From contig NZ_JAGGPA010000039.1 in the NCBI RefSeq assembly GCF_018614035.1, positions 1-64,000 on the forward strand: a DNA stretch of 64,000 bases, given 5' to 3'. This document shows, one piece after another, positions 1 through 7,265 of this stretch. Within the stretch, counting starts at the first letter, position 1. Every line of letters begins with the position of its first letter. The translations under genes and the position numbers were made by a program. The stretch is from Streptomyces sp. ISL-96. Its GTDB lineage: Bacteria; Actinomycetota; Actinomycetes; Streptomycetales; Streptomycetaceae. Below the pieces are notes generated by a model that had not been told where the DNA came from, did no database searches, and saw only the letters and a list, made by a program, of their open reading frames with translations.

Positions 1-500
1 GGGGTGGAGAGTGCGACGGGCTCCGAGGGGCGGGGTGGGTGTGCTATGGCGCTAGGTGGTCCGTATAGGGCAGGGGTACAGGGTGCGTAATCATGCAGTT
101 CATTGCATGGTGATTTGTCAAAGCAGAATTCAGAATCGAAAATCATGAAATTCATTTTTTAGTTGTTCATTGATGCATTGGCATTGCATCATGCATTGCA
201 CATGCTGAGTCAATACCATGCGCAGGGCGCAGGGCGCAGGGCATGGGCCATGGGCCATAGGGGGTAGGCGGAGCGGGGGTGTGGGCTATGGGTATGGGTA
301 TAAGCCATATGTGCATAGGCATATGGGCCATGCGCTATGCGTGCATGGGTGCATGCACGCATAGGCATATAGGCATGGGCTTATGGGGTTAGGAGCTATG
401 GACTATATGGCTATATCACCATGAGCTATGAGTGTATGGTTATAGGCGCATATGCATAGGTGCATAGCACTATATGACATAGGGTTATACGCATATGGGT
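1..500. repeat. Low-GC tract of degenerate short repeats, non-coding
   Basis: This stretch is far richer in A and T than the rest of the window and no reading frame stays open through it. From about 100 to 205 it holds AT-rich sequence with GCATTG at 175, 181 and 193 and a short dyad (TGATGCA at 171-177, TGCATCA at 185-191). From 220 there are three tandem GCGCAGG heptamers followed by GCATGG/GCCATGG variants. From about 270 to 500 there is a long run of degenerate 7-8 base units of the GCATAGG / CATATGGG type. It lies just beyond the end of the capsid operon of the integrated element. It could be an iteron-like origin, a packaging site or an attachment region; nothing in the sequence decides between these. 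Confidence 0.6.
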
Positions 501-504
501 GGTG

Positions 505-538
505 CACCCCCGCTCACCCCCAGCGGCCAGCGGGGGTG
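505..538. terminator. Hairpin, outer of two tandem terminators
   Basis: A perfect 10-bp inverted repeat, CACCCCCGCT at 505-514 and AGCGGGGGTG at 529-538, with a 14-base loop. There is no T tract, which is usual for actinomycete terminators. It lies immediately beyond a stronger hairpin at 541-583. Confidence 0.55.
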
Positions 539-540
539 GA

Positions 541-583
541 GCCGCCACCCTTGGGAGGGGCCGTGATACCCAAGGGTGGCGGC
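541..583. terminator. Strong hairpin terminating the capsid operon
   Basis: A perfect 15-bp inverted repeat, GCCGCCACCCTTGGG at 541-555 and its complement at 569-583, with a 13-base loop. It starts 4 bases beyond the stop codon of the small ORF that follows the capsid gene, so it is well placed to end the leftward operon of the phage-like element. Confidence 0.75.
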
Positions 584-587
584 AGCT

Positions 588-740
588 TCAGTTGCCGTCA
601 GCGTCGCTGTCCGGCAACGCCCGCCACAGTTCGACCGGAATGCCTTCCCGACGCTCCCCCTCCACGACCTCGTGCCACGCCTTCTCGGCGGCCTCTGCGT
701 TGTGCTGGGCGACGTCGACGAGCACCTCGAAGCCGCCCAT
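588..740 (-). CDS. 50-residue protein coupled to the capsid gene
   Basis: A short frame whose ATG (740-738) overlaps the capsid stop codon as TGATG, a classic translational-coupling arrangement. It begins MGGFEVLVDVAQHNAEAAEK and ends LPDSDADGN just before the 15-bp terminator hairpin. It is acidic and predicted to be mostly helical, with two tryptophans in a helix-like centre. No family is recognised. The overlap, the gene-like third-codon-position bias and the terminator directly after it argue for a real gene. By position it could be a head-completion or capsid-modifying small protein, but that is inference only. Confidence 0.55.
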   Translation of the reverse strand: MGGFEVLVDVAQHNAEAAEKAWHEVVEGERREGIPVELWRALPDSDADGN

Positions 741-2035
741 CACGCACGCACCCCCGTGTCGACCACGAACGCAGTCGGCTGGAAGAGCTGCACGTCTGCC
801 CGCAGGTGGGCCAGGAACGCTACTTGGAGGTTGTCGGCGTACCGCTCACGCAGAAACTCCAACTCAAAGCCGGTACGGATACCGATGCCGAGCATCCGCC
901 AGTCGGCGGTGTAGATCTCGGAGCAGTCCGTGCTCGTACCGACCGTGAGATTGGTCGGCACCTGCTTCGTGTTCAGCCTCAGGATATTGGCCAACGCTGC
1001 CGGAGGAGCCAGGTACGCGTTCTGAGCGTCCTTCAGCTTCGACAGCGACGTCTCCGAACGCGGTGCCTGAATCTGCGCGTTCGGCTCGAAGTTGTTGTTG
1101 CGAATCGTGCCCACCGCGTCGAGCCACCAGTCGTAGTTGGTGATCGCAGCGCCGTTCGCGCCGTGTGTCGTGATGGTGATACCCGACGCGTTGAGCACGC
1201 CCCTGGGCTCGGGTGCGGTGCCAGAGCCGCGCAGAGCGACGCGGTCCAGTTCCAGGGCGATCTGCTGCGCGAAGCTGTGGGCGATGATGCCCTCGGCGGA
1301 GGGGTCGGAGTCCTCGAACAGCTCCCTGGAGAGCTTGACCATCCGCGCCATGGAGTGCGCCTGGAAGGTGACGGCGTCGAACGCAAGGTCGGTGTCGGTG
1401 ATCGCGGCGTTCTCGTTCCGCCACGCGGGCGTTCCCTCGCCGGTCAGCCGGGGCACCTTCAACGTCGATGACGTCATCGGGACGAAAGTCGCCCCCGCCT
1501 GCGCCACCCGCATCTGGTTGCGGGCCATGTCGATGATCGACCCTGCGAGCGGCGTCGGCACCACGTGTCCGCCCGCCGTCAGGGTGCCCTCGTTCATCGC
1601 CTTCCGCTCGGCGTCGGCTCCCTTCCAGTTGCCGGTCACGAGCCCCTTCAGGTACCGGTCGAAGCTGAGGTTCTCGGTGTCCGGGTCGCTGTGCCCGTTG
1701 CTCTTCATCCAGCGGCTGACGGACTGGCCCTTGGCCAGGGTGAGCGCGCCCTGGAGGCCGCCACGCGGTGCACCGTAGGCGGCGTACGACGCGGCGTCGA
1801 TGCGGGCCCCGTCGCCCGATTCAGCGGCGTACCGGCCAGCGTTTACGGCGTCATGCGTCGCCGTCAGCGCGTCGATCTCGTGGTTGAGCTTCTTGATGTG
1901 GCCGAGGATTTCGGCGTGGGTGCCGCTGATGCACTTGACACGGCCCAGGTCGAAACCGATGCCCTGGCCGGCTTCGTCGATGATGCGCTTGAGCTCAGCC
2001 TTCTTGGCTTCCAGCGCAGGGAAATACGAGTTCAT
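740..2035 (-). CDS. HK97-family phage major capsid protein
   Basis: 431 residues, full length for the family. The N-terminal 60 residues are helical and coiled-coil-like (LEAKKAELKRIIDEAG, LNHEIDALTATHDAV), as in the delta/scaffold region of HK97-type capsid proteins. The rest has family features: GGHVVPTPLAGSIID before the fold, then VPMTSSTLKVPRLTGEG, SRELFEDSDPSAEGII, a long LE-D-VALRGSGTAPEPRGVLN stretch typical of these proteins, and the C-terminal beta strands with VQLFQPTAFVVDTG. A ribosome site (AGGACAC) precedes the ATG. It is the only recognisable virion gene in the element: no terminase, portal, prohead protease or tail gene is visible. A 271-bp gap separates it from the next gene upstream, so it may have its own promoter. 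Confidence 0.93.
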   Translation of the reverse strand: MNSYFPALEAKKAELKRIIDEAGQGIGFDLGRVKCISGTHAEILGHIKKLNHEIDALTATHDAVNAGRYAAESGDGARIDAASYAAYGAPRGGLQGALTLAKGQSVSRWMKSNGHSDPDTENLSFDRYLKGLVTGNWKGADAERKAMNEGTLTAGGHVVPTPLAGSIIDMARNQMRVAQAGATFVPMTSSTLKVPRLTGEGTPAWRNENAAITDTDLAFDAVTFQAHSMARMVKLSRELFEDSDPSAEGIIAHSFAQQIALELDRVALRGSGTAPEPRGVLNASGITITTHGANGAAITNYDWWLDAVGTIRNNNFEPNAQIQAPRSETSLSKLKDAQNAYLAPPAALANILRLNTKQVPTNLTVGTSTDCSEIYTADWRMLGIGIRTGFELEFLRERYADNLQVAFLAHLRADVQLFQPTAFVVDTGVRA

Positions 2036-2040
2036 GGTGT

Positions 2041-2310
2041 GTCCTGTCTTGGAGCAAGCAAATGTGAGGCTTTGCTCCGGGGACGGACCACGACCTAATC
2101 CACCGGTTTTCCACAGCTACGGCTGCGCGGCGCCAATGGGCCGGAAAGCCGACCAGACCCGTTGAGCCGGTTCGCTCCCCCGAAGGAAAGCCACCGCTGT
2201 CCGCACCATGAGCGTTCGCGGCGGCTCCCTCCGATACGGAGATATTCGAATTGTACCCGAAAGAGGGCCCGATAACCATTCCTTCGGGCGGGGAAAATTT
2301 TTAGTCCTGG
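2041..2310. other. Intergenic region upstream of the capsid gene
   Basis: About 270 bases without a convincing gene; short frames on the minus strand here have poor codon bias. It contains a small perfect dyad (CTCCG-ATA-CGGAG, 2229-2241) and an AT-rich patch near 2290-2310. It is a reasonable place for a promoter of the capsid gene, since that gene is otherwise far from its upstream neighbours, but no confident -10/-35 pair was identified. Confidence 0.3.
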
Positions 2311-2529
2311 TCATTCTCCCAGTGCCTTACGGACCTCCTCCTCGGCCCTGCGGTGCTCCTCCATCATTTCGTCCCTAAGCCATTCCTGGATCTGCATCAG
2401 TTCGTCGAGCCGGGCATTGGCGGACTCCCCCGTGAAGTCGCCCCGGTCCGCGAGCGTGCCCAGTTCCTTTGCACGGGCGTCGATGCGATGGCTCAGCTTC
2501 TGGATCAATTCGGTTACGTCTGCGTTCAT
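2311..2529 (-). CDS. Small helical protein of the phage-like element
   Basis: 72 residues, highly charged and almost certainly all helical, with heptad-like spacing (LIQKLSHRIDARAKELGTLA, then LDELMQIQEWLRDEMMEEHR). The ATG at 2529 lies 3 bases after the stop of a 31-codon frame, so the two are probably translated together. It sits between the replication ATPase and the capsid gene and is transcribed with them. No family is recognised; a small scaffold-like, capsid-assembly or replication-accessory role is possible from its shape and position, but unproven. Confidence 0.6.
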   Translation of the reverse strand: MNADVTELIQKLSHRIDARAKELGTLADRGDFTGESANARLDELMQIQEWLRDEMMEEHRRAEEEVRKALGE

Positions 2530-2532
2530 CGG

Positions 2533-2628
2533 TCAGGTCCTCTTCGTCGTGATCTTCGCTTTCGGCCGCGCGGTCATGGTGCAGCTAGGATCGTGCCGCC
2601 CAGTGATCGACAGCTCCAGGTCAAGCAC
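2533..2628 (-). CDS. Possible 31-residue basic protein
   Basis: GTG-started frame beginning VLDLELSITGRHDPSC and ending with a basic tail (RPKAKITTKRT). It stops 3 bases before the start of the 72-residue helical protein and overlaps the end of another tiny frame upstream by 8 bases. The composition is protein-like and the tight junctions suggest translation. It could be the 3' half of a single small gene split by a frameshift with the 27-codon frame at 2621-2704. Confidence 0.35.
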   Translation of the reverse strand: MLDLELSITGRHDPSCTMTARPKAKITTKRT

Positions 2629-2704
2629 GTAGTAAGGCGGCGGCGGACATTTCGTCGATGGTCGACCATGGGGGCGTCCAGCGCCTCGGCCGCTTCCGTT
2701 CCAT
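2621..2704 (-). CDS. Possible 27-residue peptide, perhaps 5' part of a split gene
   Basis: ATG-started frame MERKRPRRWTPPWSTIDEMS followed by AAALLRA, preceded by a GGAAG ribosome site. It runs into the 31-codon frame with an 8-base overlap. The sequence WTPPWSTIDEMSAAALLRA looks like a folded small protein rather than noise. Either it is an independent micro-ORF or a one-base shift has split a roughly 58-residue gene. Confidence is low because of its size. Confidence 0.3.
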   Translation of the reverse strand: MERKRPRRWTPPWSTIDEMSAAALLRA

Positions 2705-2901
2705 TGTCTTCCAATTGCGTTCCCCCGTTCATAATGACCGATCGGTTTCGCAAGGACCCCGACCAGGGGCGAAAGGGGTGGTGGAAGTTCATCGGTAACG
2801 ATCTTCGGACCTGAACCCTTCGGCGTCGATTTCCGATCTTCGGGGTTTACCAGTTTCGTCGGTACCTCTGTATAGGTTTGTCGTCCTCCCCTCTCGGAAC
2901 C

Positions 2902-4179
2902 CTAAGAACCATCTACTGACAAATCTGGTGAACTAATCCCAACGCGCAGGGCAGTGATGTCGACACCGTCAGTGATGGTGTAGATCCAACGGGTCTTGTC
3001 GCCGTAGGCCATCTCGTCCACGGTCATCAGCCCCAGAATGTGGAGCGCCTGCAACTGGCGGTCCACCGTTGCCCGGGGCTTGTCCACCCGCTTCCTGATC
3101 TCGCCGGTGTGGCTGTTCGGGTTTGCCGCCACGTCTTCGAGCAGCGCCAGCCGCAGAGGCGGCATCGAATCCCGCGCGCACCGGATGGCCAGCCGCAGCG
3201 CGTCGGCGCGGTCCATGCCGACCGCGACCGCGCCGCGCACTACCTGCGTGAGCTGCTTGGCGAAGCGCGTCGGCATCTCCGGCGCGTGCGCGTCAATCAC
3301 TTCCCCCCGGTAGTCGTACTCCACGCCGGTGCGGGCGAGCGTGACCACGTCGGCAGCGGCCAGCAGCCGCTGCGTCTCGGCTTCGTCGACCGTGATACCC
3401 GCGTCGGGATCGACCCCGGCCAGCACGCCGCCGACAGCGGCCGACAGCTCGGCGCGCATCGCGACTTCGTCGCCGGTGTTGCTGATGGCACGGTGTCCGG
3501 CCCCGACGCGGCCCTTGGTGGAGTCACTGCGGATGAGCACGAACCGGTCGCCCATGGTCGCTACGACGGCGTGGGCCGCGTCCCAGGCCGTCGTTACGGC
3601 ACCGACCACCGTTATGCGGCCCCTCCAGGGCAGCGTCAGACCACCGTCCGTGCCCAGGTTGCGTTCCCAGTGGCCGTCGTACACCTCGCGGAGCGCGGCC
3701 AGCACCGTTGCGCGGGCGTCGCGGTTCGCGGAAAGGATCGAGGTGACGTCCTTGATGACCAGAACGCCGGCTGCCCCCATCTTGCGCAACAGCCCTCCGG
3801 TCGCCGCCTTGCTCCGCTCCTTCTTCGGTGAACCGGACAGCAGCGCCGCGTCCGATGCGATCGTGGACGTGACCGTGGCCCCCGCCCCCGCCAGCGCCTG
3901 CACCGTCTCGGTCTTGGCGTTGCCGGGGCCGGACACCACCAGGAGCCAGAGCGGGTCGCCATCCAGCCGCTCGACTGCCGCCGCCGCGAGGGTGGCGTTC
4001 AGGGTGTCCATGTCGTAGTCCGCGCCGAACCACTTCCGGAACACCGCGTGGGCCTCAGTGAGGGTGATGACCGCCTCCGCGTAAGCGGCCTGATGGGCCG
4101 TCGCGTCGCGGCCCGCATTGCAGCCCTTGAAGAGGCACGGCAGGTACTGGTGGTGCTGCGCGCACACGGGCGGAGTCAC
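2902..4179 (-). CDS. P-loop ATPase / replication-type protein with N-terminal zinc finger
   Basis: 425 residues from a GTG that overlaps the stop of the preceding gene as GTGA. The N-terminus has a metal-binding pattern (Cys6, His9/His10, Cys15, Cys20). A Walker A loop GPGNAKT lies at residues 84-90 and a Walker B-like strand VLVIKD at 139-144. A sensor-like strand RITVVGAVTTAWD follows. The C-terminal quarter contains a winged-helix-like segment (NSHTGEIRKRVDKPRATVDR). This layout fits helicase or initiator ATPases of integrative elements and phage satellites, but no primase motif was recognised and the exact family is uncertain. An upstream extension of the frame to 4329 overlaps the zinc-ribbon gene and is probably not used. 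Confidence 0.65.
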   Translation of the reverse strand: MTPPVCAQHHQYLPCLFKGCNAGRDATAHQAAYAEAVITLTEAHAVFRKWFGADYDMDTLNATLAAAAVERLDGDPLWLLVVSGPGNAKTETVQALAGAGATVTSTIASDAALLSGSPKKERSKAATGGLLRKMGAAGVLVIKDVTSILSANRDARATVLAALREVYDGHWERNLGTDGGLTLPWRGRITVVGAVTTAWDAAHAVVATMGDRFVLIRSDSTKGRVGAGHRAISNTGDEVAMRAELSAAVGGVLAGVDPDAGITVDEAETQRLLAAADVVTLARTGVEYDYRGEVIDAHAPEMPTRFAKQLTQVVRGAVAVGMDRADALRLAIRCARDSMPPLRLALLEDVAANPNSHTGEIRKRVDKPRATVDRQLQALHILGLMTVDEMAYGDKTRWIYTITDGVDITALRVGISSPDLSVDGS

Positions 4180-4463
4180 GTCGCCGCCCTCGGCCCGGGG
4201 GGCTGCACAGACCCCCACAAGGGCGTGCTGACCGTCTTGTAGTCGACCCGGGCCGCCCGGAAGAGCCGCCAGCAGCGCGGGCAGGGAAGGAGCGTGCCGG
4301 TGCCGAACAAGCTGGTCACCACCCAGCACGCACAGGCAACGTCCAGGTGGTCCAGCTCAGTGGTCACGCGAGCCGCCCCCACCGGCGAAATGACGACGGA
4401 GGAAGGGCTGCACTTGGCCTCACCGTCGTGTCGGCGGCGGGGGCGCTGGTTGTTGTCGTGCAT
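4176..4463 (-). CDS. Small cysteine-rich, zinc-ribbon-like protein
   Basis: 95 residues. The middle carries a CxC and a CxxC pair (ACACWVVTSLFGTGTLLPCPRC), which looks like a zinc ribbon. It ends in a TGA overlapping the GTG of the P-loop ATPase, so the two are translationally coupled and may act together. The start (ATG at 4463) has only a weak ribosome site; a GTG further in is possible. No specific family is recognised. Confidence 0.45.
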   Translation of the reverse strand: MHDNNQRPRRRHDGEAKCSPSSVVISPVGAARVTTELDHLDVACACWVVTSLFGTGTLLPCPRCWRLFRAARVDYKTVSTPLWGSVQPPGPRAAT

Positions 4464-4589
4464 GCGGTGGTGTCGTCTCCGTCTCTGGGTGGCGCCTCCG
4501 TCGCGGGTTCCGGGGGCTTCCGGTCAAGATCGCCTTTGTTCGTCGTGCTGAACACCCTGCGATCACTTAGGTGGATCTCTACGCGGCTC

Positions 4590-4814
4590 TTATGCGGCGG
4601 CGTCGCCGCGCGCGTTCCTGTCGAGCCAGCGCTCCACGTCGACCCACCGGTACCGCGTGTAACGGCCGACCTTGATCGACCGAGGTCCCTTCCCCAGGTA
4701 GCGCCACTGGCCCACCGTCCTCAGTGGCACACCCAGAAAGCGGGCCAAGTCCTCCGGCGTGGCGAGGCCGTCCATGCCCCCTGTTGCCATATCAATCTGT
4801 TCCGATCGTCTCAC
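4590..4814 (-). CDS. Excisionase / AlpA-type helix-turn-helix protein
   Basis: 74 residues with a MerR-like winged helix: LATPEDLARFLGVPLRTVGQ is the helix-turn-helix, followed by the wing GRYTRYRWVDVERWL. This is the standard form of excisionases and AlpA-like regulators in actinobacterial integrative elements. It is transcribed away from the XRE regulator and integrase and probably heads the leftward operon (zinc ribbon, ATPase, small proteins, capsid). The start could be the GTG at 4814 or the ATG at 4790. By analogy it directs integrase towards excision and may activate the leftward genes. Confidence 0.8.
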   Translation of the reverse strand: MRRSEQIDMATGGMDGLATPEDLARFLGVPLRTVGQWRYLGKGPRSIKVGRYTRYRWVDVERWLDRNARGDAAA

Positions 4815-4932
4815 CTATCAAAAATGAAGCATCACCGTTCAAGAGTGCACGGCCGGATGGGACCTGTCAAGAGCGATGGGGCTGGCGTCGAGATGTGTTG
4901 CGTTGCTATCAAAAGCGAGCCACCATGGGGGC
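4815..4932. promoter_or_regulatory. Divergent control region with paired direct repeats
   Basis: The gap between the excisionase-like gene and the XRE regulator holds two pairs of direct repeats: CTATCAAAA at 4815-4823 and 4906-4914, next to the two start codons, and TCAAGAG at 4839-4845 and 4867-4873. It is more AT-rich than its surroundings. Paired repeats at both edges of a divergent promoter region are what a repressor switch would need, so these are candidate operators for the XRE protein. Confidence 0.45.
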
Positions 4933-5484
4933 ATGGCAAAGAACCCACTGGGTCCCATCGGTGAGAACGTGCGAGACAACGTGAAGCGCCTCAGGCAGGA
5001 GCAAAACCTGACGCTGGCGGAGCTGGCTCGTCGACTCTCCAAGATCGGCAGATCGATTCCATCTCTTGGTCTCTCGCGCATTGAGAACGGTGAACGGCGC
5101 GTAGACGCCGATGACCTGGTCGCGCTGGCCAGCGTCCTTGGGGTCTCCCCGGCGGCGCTGTTGTTGCCGCCCGTCGACCTCGGTGCCCCTGTGGGCCTCG
5201 TAGAGAACGAGGAGTACGCAGTGCCGTGGGAGCGCGCTTGGCGGTGGGCAACGGGTGACAGGCCCCTGCATGAGCCCACGGACTGGAACTTCGCCCGATG
5301 GGCGTCGGAGCGGTTGCAGTACCAGCTTCAGAACCGGCCGTACCTCACTAAGGAGGAGGTTCAGCGCATGACTAGCGCCGAGCTTGGAGTCAAATTCAGC
5401 CAACCCGCTCCACTGGATGAGAACGCCGACTACTCCGACCCGGACCCGATGGAAGAAGGTGACGATGATGGCCCAGGTGGTTGA
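4933..5484 (+). CDS. XRE-family transcriptional regulator of the element
   Basis: 183 residues. The N-terminal half is a helix-turn-helix domain of the Cro/CI type (DNVKRLRQEQNLTLAELARR, then SLGLSRIENGERRVDADDLV, then LASVLGVSPAALL). The C-terminal half has no recognised domain and ends in an acidic tail (DYSDPDPMEEGDDDGPGG). It overlaps the start of the integrase gene by 20 bases. Divergent from the excisionase-type gene, it is the obvious candidate for the repressor that keeps the element quiescent. The ATG at 4933 was chosen because MAKNPLGPIG directly precedes the HTH; an upstream frame extension to 4876 is less likely. Confidence 0.85.
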   Translation: MAKNPLGPIGENVRDNVKRLRQEQNLTLAELARRLSKIGRSIPSLGLSRIENGERRVDADDLVALASVLGVSPAALLLPPVDLGAPVGLVENEEYAVPWERAWRWATGDRPLHEPTDWNFARWASERLQYQLQNRPYLTKEEVQRMTSAELGVKFSQPAPLDENADYSDPDPMEEGDDDGPGG

Positions 5485-6751
5485 CCGGTGGCATCTGTCC
5501 CGGCCCAAGAGGGGTGCGACGCCCTGCGCCGAGCACAACAGCAAGACCCGGACGCTGGTGCCCAGTGCCGACCATGGCAAGGGCATGCGGTGGTCGGTCC
5601 GGTACCGCGATGTGAAGGGGCAGCAGAAGAAGGAGAACTTCGCCCGGAAGCCGGACGCCGATGCCCGTGCCGCTGCGGTTGAGACGGATCTGAACCGGGG
5701 CGAGTTCGTTGATCGCAAAGCCGGCCAGGAGACGTTCCGCGCCGCTGCCGAGCGCTGGCGAACCTCTGCCGTGCACCGCCCGTCGACGGCGGCCAGTGTT
5801 CGGCAACGGCTGGAGACCCACGTGTATCCGTCGATCGGGGACCGCCCGATAGGTCAGATCCGCCCGTCCGAGATACAGGCTTGGATCAAGGGCCGGTCGT
5901 CCGTGCTTGCTCCGGTGAGCTTGCGCAACACCTACGCGATCATCGTGACCGTCATGCGTTCGGCAGTGCTGGACGGGGGCATCCGGTCGTCACCGTGTGA
6001 CGGCGTGAAACTTCCCTCCCGCCGTCGGACCGAGGTTGTGCCGCCCAGTGACGCGGCGGTGCGGGCGCTCATTGACGCCGCGCCGACCCTGAGGGAACGG
6101 GCACTGATTCTGCTGGCAGCGGCCTCTGGCCTCAGGCAGGGCGAGCTGTTCGGTCTGGAAGTGGATCACATCGACTTTCTTCGCCGTGAGGTGCGGGTTA
6201 AGCAGCAGCTCGTCTGCGTAACCGGCAAGCAGGCGGTAGGTGTCTACCTTGGCCCGCCCAAAACGCACGAGGCGACGCGCACGGTGCCCCTGGCCAAAGC
6301 GGCTGTCGAGGCTGTGGCGATATACCTCGCTCACTGTCCGGCGGCGGAAGTCGAGGTCTGGGACCGTACGGACCCACGCAGACCAGTGCAGCGCAAGGTG
6401 CGGTTGCTCTTCCCGAACGCCGCTGGCCGCCCCACCCAGCGCTCACCCTGGGCGCGGACATGGTGTGCCATCGTTGGGGAGGCGAACGCCGCCCTGGAGG
6501 CTGCCGGGAGCGTCGTGCGGGTGCCTGCTGGGACGACCCTGCATGACCTTCGCCACTACTACGCCAGTCTGCTGATCAAGCACCGGGAGTCGGTGAAAAC
6601 CGTGCAGAAGCGACTGGGCCACTCCAAGCCGAGCATCACGCTCGACACCTACTGCCACATGTGGCTGGACGACGAGGACACGACCCGGGCGGCCGTGGAG
6701 GCGGCCCTGGGAGATGTGCCCCCGATGTGCCCGGAGAGGAGGGTGGGATGA
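5465..6751 (+). CDS. Tyrosine recombinase (integrase)
   Basis: 428 residues. An N-terminal SAM-like core-binding region (FRAAAERWRTSAVHRPSTAA) is followed by the catalytic domain with the canonical residues: Arg in SGLRQGELFGLE, His-x-x-Arg in LHDLRHYYAS, His in LGHS and the nucleophile Tyr in LDTYCHMW. The start at 5465 overlaps the end of the XRE gene and has an AGAAGGTGA ribosome site. It integrates the phage-like element into the chromosome. No tRNA gene or obvious direct repeat was found beside its 3' end, so the attachment site could not be placed. Confidence 0.95.
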   Translation: MMAQVVDRWHLSRPKRGATPCAEHNSKTRTLVPSADHGKGMRWSVRYRDVKGQQKKENFARKPDADARAAAVETDLNRGEFVDRKAGQETFRAAAERWRTSAVHRPSTAASVRQRLETHVYPSIGDRPIGQIRPSEIQAWIKGRSSVLAPVSLRNTYAIIVTVMRSAVLDGGIRSSPCDGVKLPSRRRTEVVPPSDAAVRALIDAAPTLRERALILLAAASGLRQGELFGLEVDHIDFLRREVRVKQQLVCVTGKQAVGVYLGPPKTHEATRTVPLAKAAVEAVAIYLAHCPAAEVEVWDRTDPRRPVQRKVRLLFPNAAGRPTQRSPWARTWCAIVGEANAALEAAGSVVRVPAGTTLHDLRHYYASLLIKHRESVKTVQKRLGHSKPSITLDTYCHMWLDDEDTTRAAVEAALGDVPPMCPERRVG

Positions 6752-6960
6752 CCTTTTCGCAGGTCGGAGCCGTGCGGACCCCACTCAGGGCGGATAAAGG
6801 GTATCTGTACGAGCGAACGCCTGACCTGCACTCGTGCTCGAAACTGCGGGTGACCTGCTGAAACCGGCCTTGGCAGGCTCGGCCGAGGGGTGCCCCGAAC
6901 GTGCCGTTCCCGGCGCCCGGTTCCACAATGGAGCTGTATCCGCCAACGAGGATGATCGTC

Positions 6961-7203
6961 ATGAAGCGCATGCATCCCACTGGTCCGAGCCGCCGGGAAG
7001 ACCACATCCACACGGCCCTGCTCCTGCTCGACGCGAGGATCTCGGGCGATCAGCAGACCGTCGACCAGATCAGGCGCGAGCATCCACCGGAGTTCCTGCT
7101 CGACGGGCTGCTGGAGGTCGGCGCCTGCCTCGCCCCGCCGACGTGGGGCGGCGCCCGACCCGAGCCGGAGCCGAGCTTCGAGGGCAGTGAACCCGGGGCC
7201 TGA
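6961..7203 (+). CDS. Small hypothetical protein
   Basis: 80 residues from an ATG with GAGG nine bases upstream. It begins MKRMHPTGPSRREDHIHTAL and has one clear amphipathic region (LLLLDARISGDQQTVDQIRR, then FLLDGLLEVGACL) and a proline/glutamate-rich tail. No family is recognised. It is followed by a near-perfect palindromic terminator shared with whiI, which supports it being a transcribed gene. It could belong to the host or mark the right edge of the integrated element. Confidence 0.45.
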   Translation: MKRMHPTGPSRREDHIHTALLLLDARISGDQQTVDQIRREHPPEFLLDGLLEVGACLAPPTWGGARPEPEPSFEGSEPGA

Positions 7204-7213
7204 CATAGGAGAG

Positions 7214-7247
7214 GCGCCCGTCGGCGGAACGTTCCGTCGACGGGCGC
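7214..7247. terminator. Bidirectional terminator between the small ORF and whiI
   Basis: A 34-base near-perfect palindrome: GCGCCCGTCG at 7214-7223 pairs with 7238-7247 and encloses the inner palindrome CGGAACGTTCCG. It lies between two convergent genes and can end transcription from both sides. Confidence 0.8.
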
Positions 7248-7265
7248 AAGAGGGTTGTAAACCGG

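Noticed and set aside
220..500. Possible CRISPR array
   Set aside because: Repeat units are only 7-8 bases, degenerate and without spacers, and no cas gene is present.
2574..2792. 72-codon minus-strand frame between the ATPase and the small helical protein
   Set aside because: Poor protein character; an overlapping frame with micro-ORFs coupled to the next gene is more convincing.
6752..6960. tRNA gene or attachment-site repeat next to the integrase
   Set aside because: No cloverleaf or CCA-adjacent sequence was found, and no direct repeat was matched to the region 1-500.
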